From Pelomonas sp. Root1237 (GTDB lineage: Bacteria; Pseudomonadota; Gammaproteobacteria; Burkholderiales; Burkholderiaceae_C): 64,000 nucleotides of DNA. Positions 8,688-20,541 of the stretch are shown here, piece after piece. Both the position numbers and the translations under genes were made by a program. The notes beneath the pieces are model-generated. The model was not told the DNA's origin. It saw nothing but the letters and a program-made list of their open reading frames with translations, and ran no database searches. The DNA is taken from NCBI RefSeq assembly GCF_001425055.1, contig NZ_LMDK01000012.1, forward strand, positions 968,205 through 1,032,204. The letters run 5' to 3'. Every line of letters begins with the position of its first letter. Position 1 is the stretch's first letter.

Positions 8688-9851
8688 ATGCGCAAGTCTT
8701 GGAAGATCGGTAGCGTCGTCGCAGCCGTGTTGTTGGTGGGCGGTGCCGGGGTGGCCGTCATGGCGAGCAAGGGGGATGGCCCCAACAAGCCGGGTGACGA
8801 GAAGGCCAAGGCCGTGCTGGAGTTCGTGCCCAGCGAAGTCGTCAAGCCGACGCTGACCGCCATGCCGGCCCAGATCGAATTCAGCGGCCCGCTGGTGGCG
8901 CCGGGCACGGCCATGGTTCGCGCCAAGTCCAACGGCACGCTGCTCAACCTCGCTGTCGGCGAAGGCAGCCGCGTGAAGGCGGGCCAGGCTCTCGGCCAGG
9001 TCGACCTGGAAGAGCTTCGCTATCGCATCGCCGAGCGCGGCGCCAGCGTCGAAGCCATGCGGGCCCAGATGGAGCAGGCCGAGCGCAGCTTCAAGGCCAA
9101 CGAAGGCCTGGCTGCCAAGAACTTCATTGCCCAGACCGCGCTGGACAACTCTCGCGCCGCCTACGAGTCGGCCCGCGCCAACTGGAACGCCGCCAAGGCC
9201 CAGCTCGACACCAGCCAGGTGACGATGCGCCAGGCCGCGCTGGTCGCCCCCATCAACGGCGTCGTCTCTAAGCGCCATGTGGTGCCCGGCGAGAAAGTGG
9301 CGGCCGAACAGCAGATCCTGACCATCGTCGACCTGTCCAAGCTCGAACTGGCCGGCCTGGTCGGCACCCATGAAGTCAGCCGCCTGAAGCCAGGCATGAC
9401 GGTGCAGGTGAAGGTGGAGGGCGTGGAAGAGCCGGTCGAGGCCAAGATCGACCGCATCGCGCCGAGCGCCGAGCCGGGCACGCGTTCCATCGGCGTGACC
9501 CTGGTGCTGGCCAACCCCAAGGAGGCCTACCGCGCCGGCCAGTACGCCGTTGCCAAGGTGGTGCTGCAGGACGACACCCAGCGCCTGACCGTGCCCATCG
9601 CCGCCATCAGCCGCAATGCCGGCCAGGAACAGATCTGGATGATCGAGAGCGGCGCCCTGGTGCGCCGGATCGTGACGACCGGCCGCAGCGACGCCCGCGA
9701 AGGCCGCGTGGAGGTGTTGAACGGCCTCAAGCCCGAAGCCCAGGTGCTGGCGGCGCGCTTCGACAACCTGCGCGAAGGTGACAAGGCGAACATCGTCGCC
9801 GCCAAGGCCAAGGTGGCCAGCTCGGCCGCGTCGGCCGCCACGGTTCAGTAA
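8688..9851 (+). CDS. RND efflux system periplasmic adaptor (membrane fusion protein)
   Basis: A 387-residue HlyD/AcrA-type adaptor. It has an N-terminal membrane anchor or signal (WKIGSVVAAVLLVGGAGVAV), a biotinyl-lipoyl-like half-motif (VRAKSNGTLLNLAVGEGSRVKAGQALGQ), a coiled-coil hairpin (residues ~100-165, rich in E/A/Q) and the second half-motif (VVSKRHVVPGEKVAAEQQILTIVD), then beta-barrel and membrane-proximal domains. It would bridge the inner-membrane pump encoded next door to a TolC-like outer-membrane channel not in this window. ATG 8688 follows a GGGGGAG ribosome-binding site. The gene ends ten bases before the permease start, so the two form an operon. Confidence 0.9.
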   Translation: MRKSWKIGSVVAAVLLVGGAGVAVMASKGDGPNKPGDEKAKAVLEFVPSEVVKPTLTAMPAQIEFSGPLVAPGTAMVRAKSNGTLLNLAVGEGSRVKAGQALGQVDLEELRYRIAERGASVEAMRAQMEQAERSFKANEGLAAKNFIAQTALDNSRAAYESARANWNAAKAQLDTSQVTMRQAALVAPINGVVSKRHVVPGEKVAAEQQILTIVDLSKLELAGLVGTHEVSRLKPGMTVQVKVEGVEEPVEAKIDRIAPSAEPGTRSIGVTLVLANPKEAYRAGQYAVAKVVLQDDTQRLTVPIAAISRNAGQEQIWMIESGALVRRIVTTGRSDAREGRVEVLNGLKPEAQVLAARFDNLREGDKANIVAAKAKVASSAASAATVQ

Positions 9852-9861
9852 GGGGCGTGCC

Positions 9862-12800
9862 ATGTGGATGACCCGCGTTTCCATCCAGAACCCGGTCTTT
9901 GCGACCATGGTGATGGTGGCCCTGTGCGTGCTGGGCCTGTTTTCCTACTCCAAGCTGGGCGTCGAGCAGATGCCCGACATTTCCTTCCCCGGCGCGCAGG
10001 TGGACGTGCGCTACCCCGGCGCCTCGCCCGAGGCCGTCGAGCGCGAGATCGCCAAACCGCTTGAAGAGGCGCTGAACACGATTGCCGGCGTGGAACGCAT
10101 CCAGTCGCGCAGCTTCGAGGGCCGTGTGCAGGCCAGCGTCGAGTTCTCGCTGAACGCCGACATGGGCCGCGCGATGCAGGACCTGCGCGACCGCGTCGCC
10201 GCCGCGCAGGCCCGATTCCCGCGTGACGCCAAGCCGCCGACGGTGCAGCGCTTCGAGAACGACAACTCGCAGCCCGTCGTCGTCATGGCGCTGCTGAGCC
10301 CCACACGCGGCTCGCGCGAGCTGTCCATGATGGCCGACCTGATCGTCTCCAAGCGCCTGGGTCGTGTGGAAGGCGTGGCCAAGGTGGACGTGGGCGGCCT
10401 GACCACCCGTGAGGTGCGTATCGACCTCGACCCGATGCGGCTGCGCGCCTACAGCGTGACGCCGGCCGAGATTGCCAAGGCGCTGGCTGAGGCCAACGCC
10501 GATCAGCCGGTGGGCCTGCTGTCCGACTCCACCTCCGACGCCATCCTGCGCGTGGAAGGTCGCGTGAAGGACCCCAAGGCTTTCGGCAACATGATCGTCG
10601 CCCGCCGCGGCAACCTGGCGCTGACGCTGAACGACCTCGGCACCCTGGTCGAGCGCGAGCGCGAGCAGGACAGCATCGCCCGCATCAACGGCCAGCCGGC
10701 CGTCAGCTTCAACATCTTCAAGCAGCAGGACGCCAACATCGTCAAGACCGGCGAGTCCGTGAAGGAAGCAATGGCCGAGCTGCGCAAGACGCTGCCCAAG
10801 GACGTCGAGCTGCGCCTCATCTACGCCGCTAGCGACTTCGTCAAGGGCTCGCTGACCGGCCTGCAGCACACGCTGATTGAAGGCGCGCTGCTGACGGTGG
10901 CCATCGTCTTCCTGTTCCTGCACAGCTGGCGCTCGACCATCATCACCGGCCTCACGCTGCCCATCGCCGTCATCTCCAGCTTCATCGCCGTGCAGGCCTT
11001 CGGCTTCACGCTGAACTTCATGACGATGATGGCCTTGAGCCTGTGCATCGGCCTGCTGATCGACGACGCCATCGTCGTGCGCGAGAACATCGTGCGCCAT
11101 GTGGCCATGGGCAAGGACCACCGCCAGGCGTCGTTCGACGGCACCAACGAGATCGGCCTGGCCGTCATGGCCACCACCTTCGCCATCTGCGCGGTGTTTG
11201 TGCCCGTCGCCTTCATGGGCGGCATCATCGGCAAGTTCTTCTACCCCTTCGGCATCACCGTCGCGGTGGCGGTGCTGGTCAGCCTGTTCGTCAGCTTCAC
11301 GCTCGATCCGATGCTGTCGTCGGTCTGGCCAGACCCGCCGGGCACGCGCATCAAGCACTGGCCTGTCATCGGTCATCTCATCCGCGCGACCGACTGGAGC
11401 ATGGACCGCCTGCACGACCTCTATGCCAGGACGATCGACTGGGCCTTCTCCGGCCGTCGCTACCGCGTCTTCGTGCCGCCGATTCCCGCCTATGGCCATC
11501 CGTTCAGCGCGGACGGCAAGCGCGACAAGGCCGCGAAGCGCGTGTTCCGCTTCGCGACGCTGACGCCGCGTGGCCTCGTCATGTGGGGTGCCTTCGCCAG
11601 CTTCGTCGCCGCACTGGCCCTGGCGCCCATGGTCGGCAGCGAATTCGTGCCCGAGACAGACAACGGCTTCACGCAGGTCAACCTGCGCATGCCGGTGGCC
11701 AGCAGCATCGAGCGCGGCAGCGCCAAGGTCGCCCAGATCGAGGAGATCCTCAAGAACTACCCCGAGATCAAGACCGTCTCGACCGTGGTCGGCAGCACCG
11801 GCGAAGGCCTGTCCACCGGCCGCAACCAGGCGGCGCTGAATATCACGCTGACCGACCGCAGCGAACGCAAGCGCACGCAAAAGGAGATCGAGGACGCCAT
11901 CCGCGCCGACATTGCCAAGATCCCCGGCATCGAGGTCAGTGTTGGCTTCAACCGCCCGATCTGGATCACCATCCTGGGCAGCGACCCCGAAGTGCTGACC
12001 CAGGCCGCCACCGACCTGGTCGAGAAGATCAAGAAGATCCCCGGCGCCGTCGACGTGGACACGACCGTCAAGCCCGGCCTGCCGGCCTTTGCCGTGCGCC
12101 TGAAGGATTCGGCCATCCGCGAACTGGGCCTGACCGCCCCGCAGATCGCCTCCAGCCTGCGTGCCTACGTCAACGGCGAGATCGCCACCTACTGGACGAC
12201 GCCGGATGGCAACCAGGTCGAGGTGCTGCTGCGCCTGCCGCGCGAACAGCGCGAGCGCATCGAGCAGATGAGCAAGCTGCCGGTGGCCTTCTCCAAGGAC
12301 GGCGCGCCCATCGCGCTGGACCAGGTCGCGACCATCGAGCCGGTGTTCAACCCCGAGGTGATCCGCCGCGAGAACCTGCAGCGCCGCGAGGCCGTGTTCG
12401 CCGGCGTCCAGGGCCGCCCGGGCGGCGACGTGAATGCCGATGTGCAGAAGCTGATCAAGGCCACCCAGCTGCCCCCGGGCACCAGCTTCAAGGTGGACGG
12501 CGCCGGCAAGCAGCAGGCCGAGGCCTTCAACGGCCTGCTGGCGGCCATGGCGCTGGCCGGCATCTTCATCTACATCGTGCTGGCCAGCCAGTTCGGCAGC
12601 TTCCTGCAGCCCATCGCCATCATGGCTTCACTGCCGCTCGCCCTCATCGGCGTGATGCTGGCCCTGCTGCTGTGGCGCTCGACGCTGAATGTGTTCTCGA
12701 TGATCGGCCTCGTCATGCTGATGGGCCTGGTGACGAAGAACGCGATTCTTCTCGTCGACTTCGCCAACCATGCCCGCAAGGCAGGTGCGACCGTCGCCGA

Positions 12801-13104
12801 AGCGTTGCGCGAGGCCGGCCTGATCCGCATGCGCCCCATCATCATGACGACGGCCGCCATGGTCTTTGGCATGCTGCCGATGGCCATCGCGCTGAACGAC
12901 GGCGGCGAAATCCAGGCGCCCATGGGCCGCGCCATCATCGGCGGCGTCATCACCTCGACGCTGCTGACGCTGGTGGTGGTGCCGGTGCTGTACAGCTATC
13001 TGGTGCGGGAGAAGAAGCCCGCCAAGAAGACGGCAGAGCAGGGCGGCGCCTCGTCGATGCCGCTGCATGGCATGCCGGGCGCGATGCCGGCGGACAAGGA
13101 ATAA
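9862..13104 (+). CDS. RND efflux transporter permease (HAE1-like)
   Basis: A 1080-residue inner-membrane proton-driven transporter of the AcrB/MdtB superfamily. The start WMTRVSIQNPVFATMVMVAL is the classic first transmembrane segment. TM4 carries the paired aspartates of the proton relay in LCIGLLIDDAIVVRENIV, and the repeated C-terminal half shows FSMIGLVMLMGLVTKNAILLVDFAN and MRPIIMTTAAMVFGMLPMA. Two large periplasmic loops follow TM1 and TM7. ATG 9862 lies ten bases after the adaptor gene. Substrates cannot be inferred. A strong terminator follows at 13135-13166. No outer-membrane channel or regulator is adjacent. Confidence 0.93.
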   Translation: MWMTRVSIQNPVFATMVMVALCVLGLFSYSKLGVEQMPDISFPGAQVDVRYPGASPEAVEREIAKPLEEALNTIAGVERIQSRSFEGRVQASVEFSLNADMGRAMQDLRDRVAAAQARFPRDAKPPTVQRFENDNSQPVVVMALLSPTRGSRELSMMADLIVSKRLGRVEGVAKVDVGGLTTREVRIDLDPMRLRAYSVTPAEIAKALAEANADQPVGLLSDSTSDAILRVEGRVKDPKAFGNMIVARRGNLALTLNDLGTLVEREREQDSIARINGQPAVSFNIFKQQDANIVKTGESVKEAMAELRKTLPKDVELRLIYAASDFVKGSLTGLQHTLIEGALLTVAIVFLFLHSWRSTIITGLTLPIAVISSFIAVQAFGFTLNFMTMMALSLCIGLLIDDAIVVRENIVRHVAMGKDHRQASFDGTNEIGLAVMATTFAICAVFVPVAFMGGIIGKFFYPFGITVAVAVLVSLFVSFTLDPMLSSVWPDPPGTRIKHWPVIGHLIRATDWSMDRLHDLYARTIDWAFSGRRYRVFVPPIPAYGHPFSADGKRDKAAKRVFRFATLTPRGLVMWGAFASFVAALALAPMVGSEFVPETDNGFTQVNLRMPVASSIERGSAKVAQIEEILKNYPEIKTVSTVVGSTGEGLSTGRNQAALNITLTDRSERKRTQKEIEDAIRADIAKIPGIEVSVGFNRPIWITILGSDPEVLTQAATDLVEKIKKIPGAVDVDTTVKPGLPAFAVRLKDSAIRELGLTAPQIASSLRAYVNGEIATYWTTPDGNQVEVLLRLPREQRERIEQMSKLPVAFSKDGAPIALDQVATIEPVFNPEVIRRENLQRREAVFAGVQGRPGGDVNADVQKLIKATQLPPGTSFKVDGAGKQQAEAFNGLLAAMALAGIFIYIVLASQFGSFLQPIAIMASLPLALIGVMLALLLWRSTLNVFSMIGLVMLMGLVTKNAILLVDFANHARKAGATVAEALREAGLIRMRPIIMTTAAMVFGMLPMAIALNDGGEIQAPMGRAIIGGVITSTLLTLVVVPVLYSYLVREKKPAKKTAEQGGASSMPLHGMPGAMPADKE

Positions 13105-13134
13105 GCAAGAGATCCCTCGAGCGCTTCTGCGCTT

Positions 13135-13166
13135 GGGCCGGTCACGTCAAGTGGTCGGCCCTTTTT
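13135..13166 (+). terminator. Rho-independent terminator of the RND operon
   Basis: GGGCCG (13135-13140) pairs with CGGCCC (13156-13161). The inner GTCAC/GTGGT arms extend this to an 11-bp stem with two wobbles and a 5-nt loop, followed by five T residues. It lies 30 bases after the permease stop. Confidence 0.85.
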
Positions 13167-13207
13167 GCTTCTGCGAATTACAATCGCGCCGATAGTAAGG
13201 AGTTGCC

Positions 13208-13429
13208 ATGTCCGAATCCACCGTCACTGCCAAGGGCCAGACCACCATGCCCGCAGAAATCCGGGCGCTCGTGGATGCCAAGCCTGGTACGCGCCTGGTG
13301 TGGTCGGCCATGCCCGATGGCACCCTGATCGTGCGGGTCAAGAGCAAGTCCATCCTCGACATGGCCGGCATGCTCAAGGCCCCCAAGGGCAAGCGCATCG
13401 GCATCGATGAAATGAACCCCTGGCGCTGA
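13208..13429 (+). CDS. AbrB/MazE-fold antitoxin, VapB-type
   Basis: A 73-residue protein with a SpoVT/AbrB swapped-hairpin DNA-binding domain: ESTVTAKGQTTMPAEIRALVDAKPG is the characteristic N-terminal block, followed by a strand pair (TRLVWSAMPDGTLIVRVKSK) and a short C-terminal arm that would bind the toxin. A strong ribosome-binding site (AAGGAG) precedes ATG 13208. The downstream PIN-domain gene starts three bases after its stop, the standard antitoxin-toxin order. Such pairs usually repress their own promoter through this domain; a TACAAT hexamer at about 13179 could be the -10 box. Confidence 0.85.
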   Translation: MSESTVTAKGQTTMPAEIRALVDAKPGTRLVWSAMPDGTLIVRVKSKSILDMAGMLKAPKGKRIGIDEMNPWR

Positions 13430-13432
13430 GGC

Positions 13433-13837
13433 ATGCCCGCGCTCGATACCAACGTCCTGGTGCGCTACCTCGTGCAGGACGACGCCGCGCAGGCCGCCGC
13501 GGTGCGGCAGCTGATGGCGCGGCTGACGGGTGAAGGGGCCACGCTCTTCGTGCCCGTCACCGTCGTGCTGGAGCTCGAATGGGTGCTGCGCAAGAGCTAT
13601 GGCTTCGACAAGGACAGCGTGCTGCACGCCCTGTCATCGCTGTTCTCGGCGGCCGAGCTGAGCATCGAATCGGAGCGCGCGCTGGAGGTGGCGCTGCAGC
13701 TTTTCCGCCAAGGCCCGGCGGACTTCGCCGACTGCCTGCACATCGCGCTGGCCGCCCAGGCCGGCGAGCAGCCGCTGTGGACTTTCGATAAAGGCGCTGC
13801 CCGGGTGGGCGGCGCGCAACTGCTGGCCAAGGGCTGA
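13433..13837 (+). CDS. PIN-domain ribonuclease toxin, VapC-type
   Basis: A 134-residue PIN-domain protein. The acidic metal ligands are visible: Asp5 in PALDTNVLVRYL, a Glu in VLELEWVLRKSYG, and the late pair in PADFADCLHIALA and LWTFDKGAARVGG. VapC-type toxins cleave tRNA or rRNA in the cytoplasm and are held inactive by the antitoxin encoded immediately upstream. It starts at ATG 13433, three bases after the antitoxin stop. The final KGA-RV-GA segment is typical of PIN domains annotated as type II toxins. The specific RNA target is unknown. Confidence 0.87.
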   Translation: MPALDTNVLVRYLVQDDAAQAAAVRQLMARLTGEGATLFVPVTVVLELEWVLRKSYGFDKDSVLHALSSLFSAAELSIESERALEVALQLFRQGPADFADCLHIALAAQAGEQPLWTFDKGAARVGGAQLLAKG

Positions 13838-13859
13838 CGCGGCTCAGCCGGGGGCGCGC

Positions 13860-13890
13860 GCAAAAGCCTGGCGAGCGCAGCGGCTTGTGC
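13860..13890. terminator. Possible bidirectional terminator hairpin between convergent vapC-like and LysR genes
   Basis: GCAAAAGCC pairs with GGCTTGTGC with one internal mismatch around a 13-nt loop that itself contains GCG/CGC. Short A and T runs inside the stem would serve either strand. It lies in the 76-bp gap between two convergent genes. No clean T-tract follows, so the call is tentative. Confidence 0.4.
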
Positions 13891-13913
13891 ACTCGAGGGC
13901 GACTTGCCGTAGA

Positions 13914-14804
13914 TCAGGCCGCGCAGACCTCGCGCACGCAGCCACGCAACCACCGATGCGCCGCATCCCCATCCATCCGAGGATGCCAAAGCAGCGAGAC
14001 GGTGAACGGCTCCAGTGCCAGCGGCAGATCAATAGCCAGCAAACCGTCGCGCAGATGCCCGGTGTGCCGCTCGGGCACCGTTGCAATCAGGTCCGTGCCG
14101 CGCGCCAGCGCCAATGCCTCCGAGAACCCCGCCACCGTGACGACGATGTCGCGACAAAAGCCGAGGGCGGACAAGGCCTCGTCGACAGGCCCTGCCGCCG
14201 TGCCGCGCCGGGAGATGGCGACATGCCGGCCCGCCGCGTAGCGCCTCGCCGTCAGCTTACCGCTCGCCAGCCCATGACCTTGGCGCACGACGGCCACAAA
14301 ACGATCGCGAAACAGCGCCTGCGCGCGCAGCTCCGGCCCACTTGATGCAGTGACGATGCCCGTCTCCAGGTCGACGCTGCCATCACGCAGGGGCGTGCTG
14401 TCACGGTCGGGCTTGGGGACGAAGCGCAGCCGCACGCTCGGCGCTTCCGAACTCATGCGCGCTAGCAGGGCTGCGCCGAAGTTCTCGACAAACCCTTCGC
14501 GCGTTCGCAACGTGAACTCTCGCTCCAGTTTGTCCAGCCGCAACGCCGCCGCCGGCCTCAACGCGGCCTGCGCCTCCTGCAGCAGCGGTCCGATGCGCTC
14601 GCGCAATTCCAGCGCCCTAGGTGACGCCACCAGGCCACGCCCGGCCCGCACGAGCAGCGGGTCGCCCGTCGCCTCGCGCAACCGCGCCAGCGACCGGCTC
14701 ATCGCCGACGGGCTCAGCCTGAGACGCCTTGCAGCGCCAGCGACGCTGCCCTCGGCCAGCAGGGCGTCCAGCGTCAGCAGCAGGTTCAGATCAGGGTCTG
14801 ACAT
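13914..14804 (-). CDS. LysR-family transcriptional regulator
   Basis: A 296-residue LysR protein. The N-terminal helix-turn-helix is LNLLLTLDALLAEGSVAGAARRLRLSPSAMSRSLARLR (first ~65 residues), followed by the linker helix and a periplasmic-binding-protein-like effector domain (residues ~90-290). It is divergent from an MFS transporter with a 72-bp gap, so it probably controls that transporter and itself. Within the gap, an imperfect dyad (GCAT...ATGC) around 14815-14840 is a possible LysR box. ATG 14804 fits the family start (MSDPDLNLL). The effector is unknown. Confidence 0.88.
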   Translation of the reverse strand: MSDPDLNLLLTLDALLAEGSVAGAARRLRLSPSAMSRSLARLREATGDPLLVRAGRGLVASPRALELRERIGPLLQEAQAALRPAAALRLDKLEREFTLRTREGFVENFGAALLARMSSEAPSVRLRFVPKPDRDSTPLRDGSVDLETGIVTASSGPELRAQALFRDRFVAVVRQGHGLASGKLTARRYAAGRHVAISRRGTAAGPVDEALSALGFCRDIVVTVAGFSEALALARGTDLIATVPERHTGHLRDGLLAIDLPLALEPFTVSLLWHPRMDGDAAHRWLRGCVREVCAA

Positions 14805-14876
14805 GGCGTCTCGCGCATTGATGAAGTGCAGATGATGCGTCTTCCGCCATGCCCAGCAAATGCCTAAGGTCGGGGC

Positions 14877-16190
14877 ATGAATACCTCGACCGTCGCTCAA
14901 CCCGCCGCAACGCCTGTCACCGGCGTGCTTGTCGGCCTGGCCCTTTGCACCCTGCTGCCTTCGCTGGCCGTCAGCAGCGCCAATGTCGCGCTGCCCACGC
15001 TGGCTAGCGCCTTCGGTGCCGGCTTCGCCGAGGCGCAATGGGTCGTGCTGGCCTATCTGCTGGCGATCACGACCCTCATCGTCAGTGCCGGCCGGCTGGG
15101 TGACCTGATCGGCCGACGCCGCCTGCTGCTGGCCGGCATCGCGCTGTTCACGGCCGCGTCGACGCTCTGCGCGCTGGCACCCACGCTGCCGCTGCTGATC
15201 GCCGCCCGGGCACTGCAAGGCGTGGGCGCTGCCGCCATGATGGCCTTGACGATGGCCATGGTGGGCGCGGCGCTGCCCAAGGCGCGCACGGGCAGCGCGA
15301 TGGGGCTGCTGGGCACGATGTCGGCAGTCGGCACGGCTCTCGGTCCGTCGCTGGGTGGCGCGCTGATCGGTGCTTTGGGCTGGCAGGCCGTATTCGCCGT
15401 CAACCTGCCGCTGGGCTTGCTGGCCATTGCGCTGGCCTGGCGGTATCTGCCGGCTGACCGAGGGCAGGGCGCTGCCGGCTTCGACCTGCCCGGCACGTGG
15501 TGGCTGGCGCTGACGCTGGCGGCCTATGCCCTCGCGATGACGTGGCATCTTGGCCTGCTGGCTGCCGCCGCGGTGGGCCTGCTGCTGTTCCTGCGCACCG
15601 AGGCGCGCGCTGCGGCGCCTCTCGTGCGGCTGGACCGGCTGCGCGACCCCGCCCTGAGCACAGCCCTGGCGATGAACGCCCTGGTGTCTGCCGTCATGAT
15701 GGCCACCCTGGTCGTTGGCCCCTTCCACCTCAGCGGCGCGCTCGGCCTTGGCGCTGCCACAGTAGGTGTGCTGATGTCCGTCGGCCCCCTCCTTTCGGCC
15801 GGCAGCGGCATTCCGGCCGGCCGGCTGGTGGACCGCTTCGGCACACGGCGCACGAGCCAACTGGGCCTTGCCGTCATGGCGGTTGGCTGCGCGCTGATCG
15901 CGCTGCTGCCCGCGTCACTTGGCGCCATCGCCTATGTGGGCCCACTCGCCATCGTCACGCCAGGCTATGCACTCTTCCAGGCCGCCAACAACACAGGGGT
16001 CATGGCCGAGGTGCCGGCCGAACAGCGCGGCGTCATCAGCGGCCTGCTGACGCTGTCGCGCAACCTCGGCCTCATCACCGGCGCCTCGGCCATGGGCGCC
16101 GTTTTCGCCGCCGGCGGCCTGCGCTTGAGCTTCGTCATCGCGACAGCTTTGGTTGCCGTCGCCCTCGGGCTTGCCAGACGCGCGAATTGA
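14877..16190 (+). CDS. MFS transporter (DHA2-like drug/metabolite exporter)
   Basis: A 437-residue major facilitator protein, almost wholly hydrophobic, with 12 or more predicted membrane helices. Family motifs include SSANVALPTLASAFGAGFAEAQWVVLAYLL in TM1-2, motif A as GRLGDLIGRRRLLL, and motif C-like GTALGPSLGGALIGALGWQAVFAVNLPLG in TM5. That last motif marks proton-driven exporters. Inner membrane. It is transcribed divergently from a LysR regulator that probably governs it. ATG 14877 is the only sensible start. No terminator is obvious before the TPP riboswitch that begins about 17 bp after its stop. Confidence 0.87.
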   Translation: MNTSTVAQPAATPVTGVLVGLALCTLLPSLAVSSANVALPTLASAFGAGFAEAQWVVLAYLLAITTLIVSAGRLGDLIGRRRLLLAGIALFTAASTLCALAPTLPLLIAARALQGVGAAAMMALTMAMVGAALPKARTGSAMGLLGTMSAVGTALGPSLGGALIGALGWQAVFAVNLPLGLLAIALAWRYLPADRGQGAAGFDLPGTWWLALTLAAYALAMTWHLGLLAAAAVGLLLFLRTEARAAAPLVRLDRLRDPALSTALAMNALVSAVMMATLVVGPFHLSGALGLGAATVGVLMSVGPLLSAGSGIPAGRLVDRFGTRRTSQLGLAVMAVGCALIALLPASLGAIAYVGPLAIVTPGYALFQAANNTGVMAEVPAEQRGVISGLLTLSRNLGLITGASAMGAVFAAGGLRLSFVIATALVAVALGLARRAN

Positions 16191-16206
16191 CAAGCACAAT
16201 CGCCCC

Positions 16207-19546
<3,340 letters not shown>

Positions 19547-19554
<8 letters not shown>

Positions 19555-19750
19555 GTTCACCTTGAACCGCGAGCCCCGCCCCTGGCGCGAAGGCCTGAGC
19601 GTCGCGGCGATGCTGGCCGAGCAGGACAGGGCGCCCGAAGCCGTCGCCACGGCGTTGAACGGCGCCTTCGTGCCCCGTTCGCTGCGTGAGGTGACGCTGA
19701 TCCAGCCCGGCGACGAACTGACCCTCATTCAACCCATCACCGGAGGCTGA
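19547..19750 (+). CDS. thiS: Sulfur carrier protein ThiS
   Basis: A 67-residue ubiquitin-fold protein ending in the essential Gly-Gly (ITGG), which is adenylated and thiocarboxylated to deliver sulfur for the thiazole ring. Family features are the N-terminal strand EFTLNREP, the helix SVAAMLAEQ, and [34 protein letters not shown] with the conserved L(N)G..V and PGDE-L. ATG 19547 overlaps the thiO end; thiG begins three bases after its stop. The adenylating enzyme ThiF is not in the operon. Confidence 0.93.
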
Positions 19751-19752
19751 GC

Positions 19753-20541
19753 ATGTCTTGGACCCTTTACGGCCGCCAGCTCACCAGCCGCTTCCTGCTC
19801 GGCACCGCCGGCTACCCCTCGCCCGAGATCCTTCGCCGGGCCGTGCTGGCCAGCGGCGCCCAGGTGTTGACCGTCGGCCTCAAGCGCACGCTCGCGGCGG
19901 CCGGCGACAACGGCTTTGTCGCCGCCATCCGCGCGACGCTCGCCGAGACCGGCGGCCACCTGCTGCCCAACACCGCCGGGTGCCGCACCGCGCAGGAGGC
20001 CGTCACGCTGGCGCACATGGCGCGCGAGCTTTACGACACGCCGTGGATCAAGCTGGAGGTCGTCGGCGACGAGTACACGCTGCAACCCGACCCCTGGGAG
20101 CTGGTCACGGCCGCCGAGCAGCTCGTGAAGGACGGTTTCGAGGTCTTCCCCTACTGCACCGACGACCTCGTCACCTGCCGCCGCCTGCTGGACGCCGGCT
20201 GCCAGGTGCTGATGCCCTGGGGCGCACCCATCGGGTCGGGCCAAGGCCTGCTCAACCCGTTCGCCCTGCGCACGCTCCGCGAGCGCCTGCCCGGCGTGCC
20301 GCTGATCGTGGACGCCGGCATCGGTGCGCCCTCGCACGCGGCCCAGGCGATGGAGCTGGGCTTCGACGGCGTGCTGCTCAACTCGGCGATAGCCCAGGCC
20401 GGCGACCCCATCCGCATGGCCACCGCCTTTGGCCAGGCCATCGCGGCCGGGCGAACCGGCTTCGAGGCCGGCGTCATGAGCAAGCAGGACATGGCTGTCG
20501 CGAGCACACCGGTGGGCGGCAGGCCCTTTCTGATTCCATGA
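19753..20541 (+). CDS. thiG: Thiazole synthase
   Basis: A 262-residue TIM-barrel enzyme joining deoxyxylulose phosphate, iminoglycine and ThiS-thiocarboxylate to form the thiazole phosphate. The Schiff-base lysine is Lys100 in [12 protein letters not shown]. Other signatures are [71 protein letters not shown] and the final GRPFLIP-like tail. The start ATG 19753 follows the thiS stop by two bases and the stop overlaps the ThiD-ThiE gene as ATGA. Cytosolic. Confidence 0.96.
   Translation: MSWTLYGRQLTSRFLLGTAGYPSPEILRRAVLASGAQVLTVGLKRTLAAAGDNGFVAAIRATLAETGGHLLPNTAGCRTAQEAVTLAHMARELYDTPWIKLEVVGDEYTLQPDPWELVTAAEQLVKDGFEVFPYCTDDLVTCRRLLDAGCQVLMPWGAPIGSGQGLLNPFALRTLRERLPGVPLIVDAGIGAPSHAAQAMELGFDGVLLNSAIAQAGDPIRMATAFGQAIAAGRTGFEAGVMSKQDMAVASTPVGGRPFLIP

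Noticed and set aside
8202-9908. Upstream extension of the minus-strand PEP-CTERM frame
   Set aside because: It reads antisense through the RND adaptor gene. The secretory leader and ribosome-binding site place the start at 8201.
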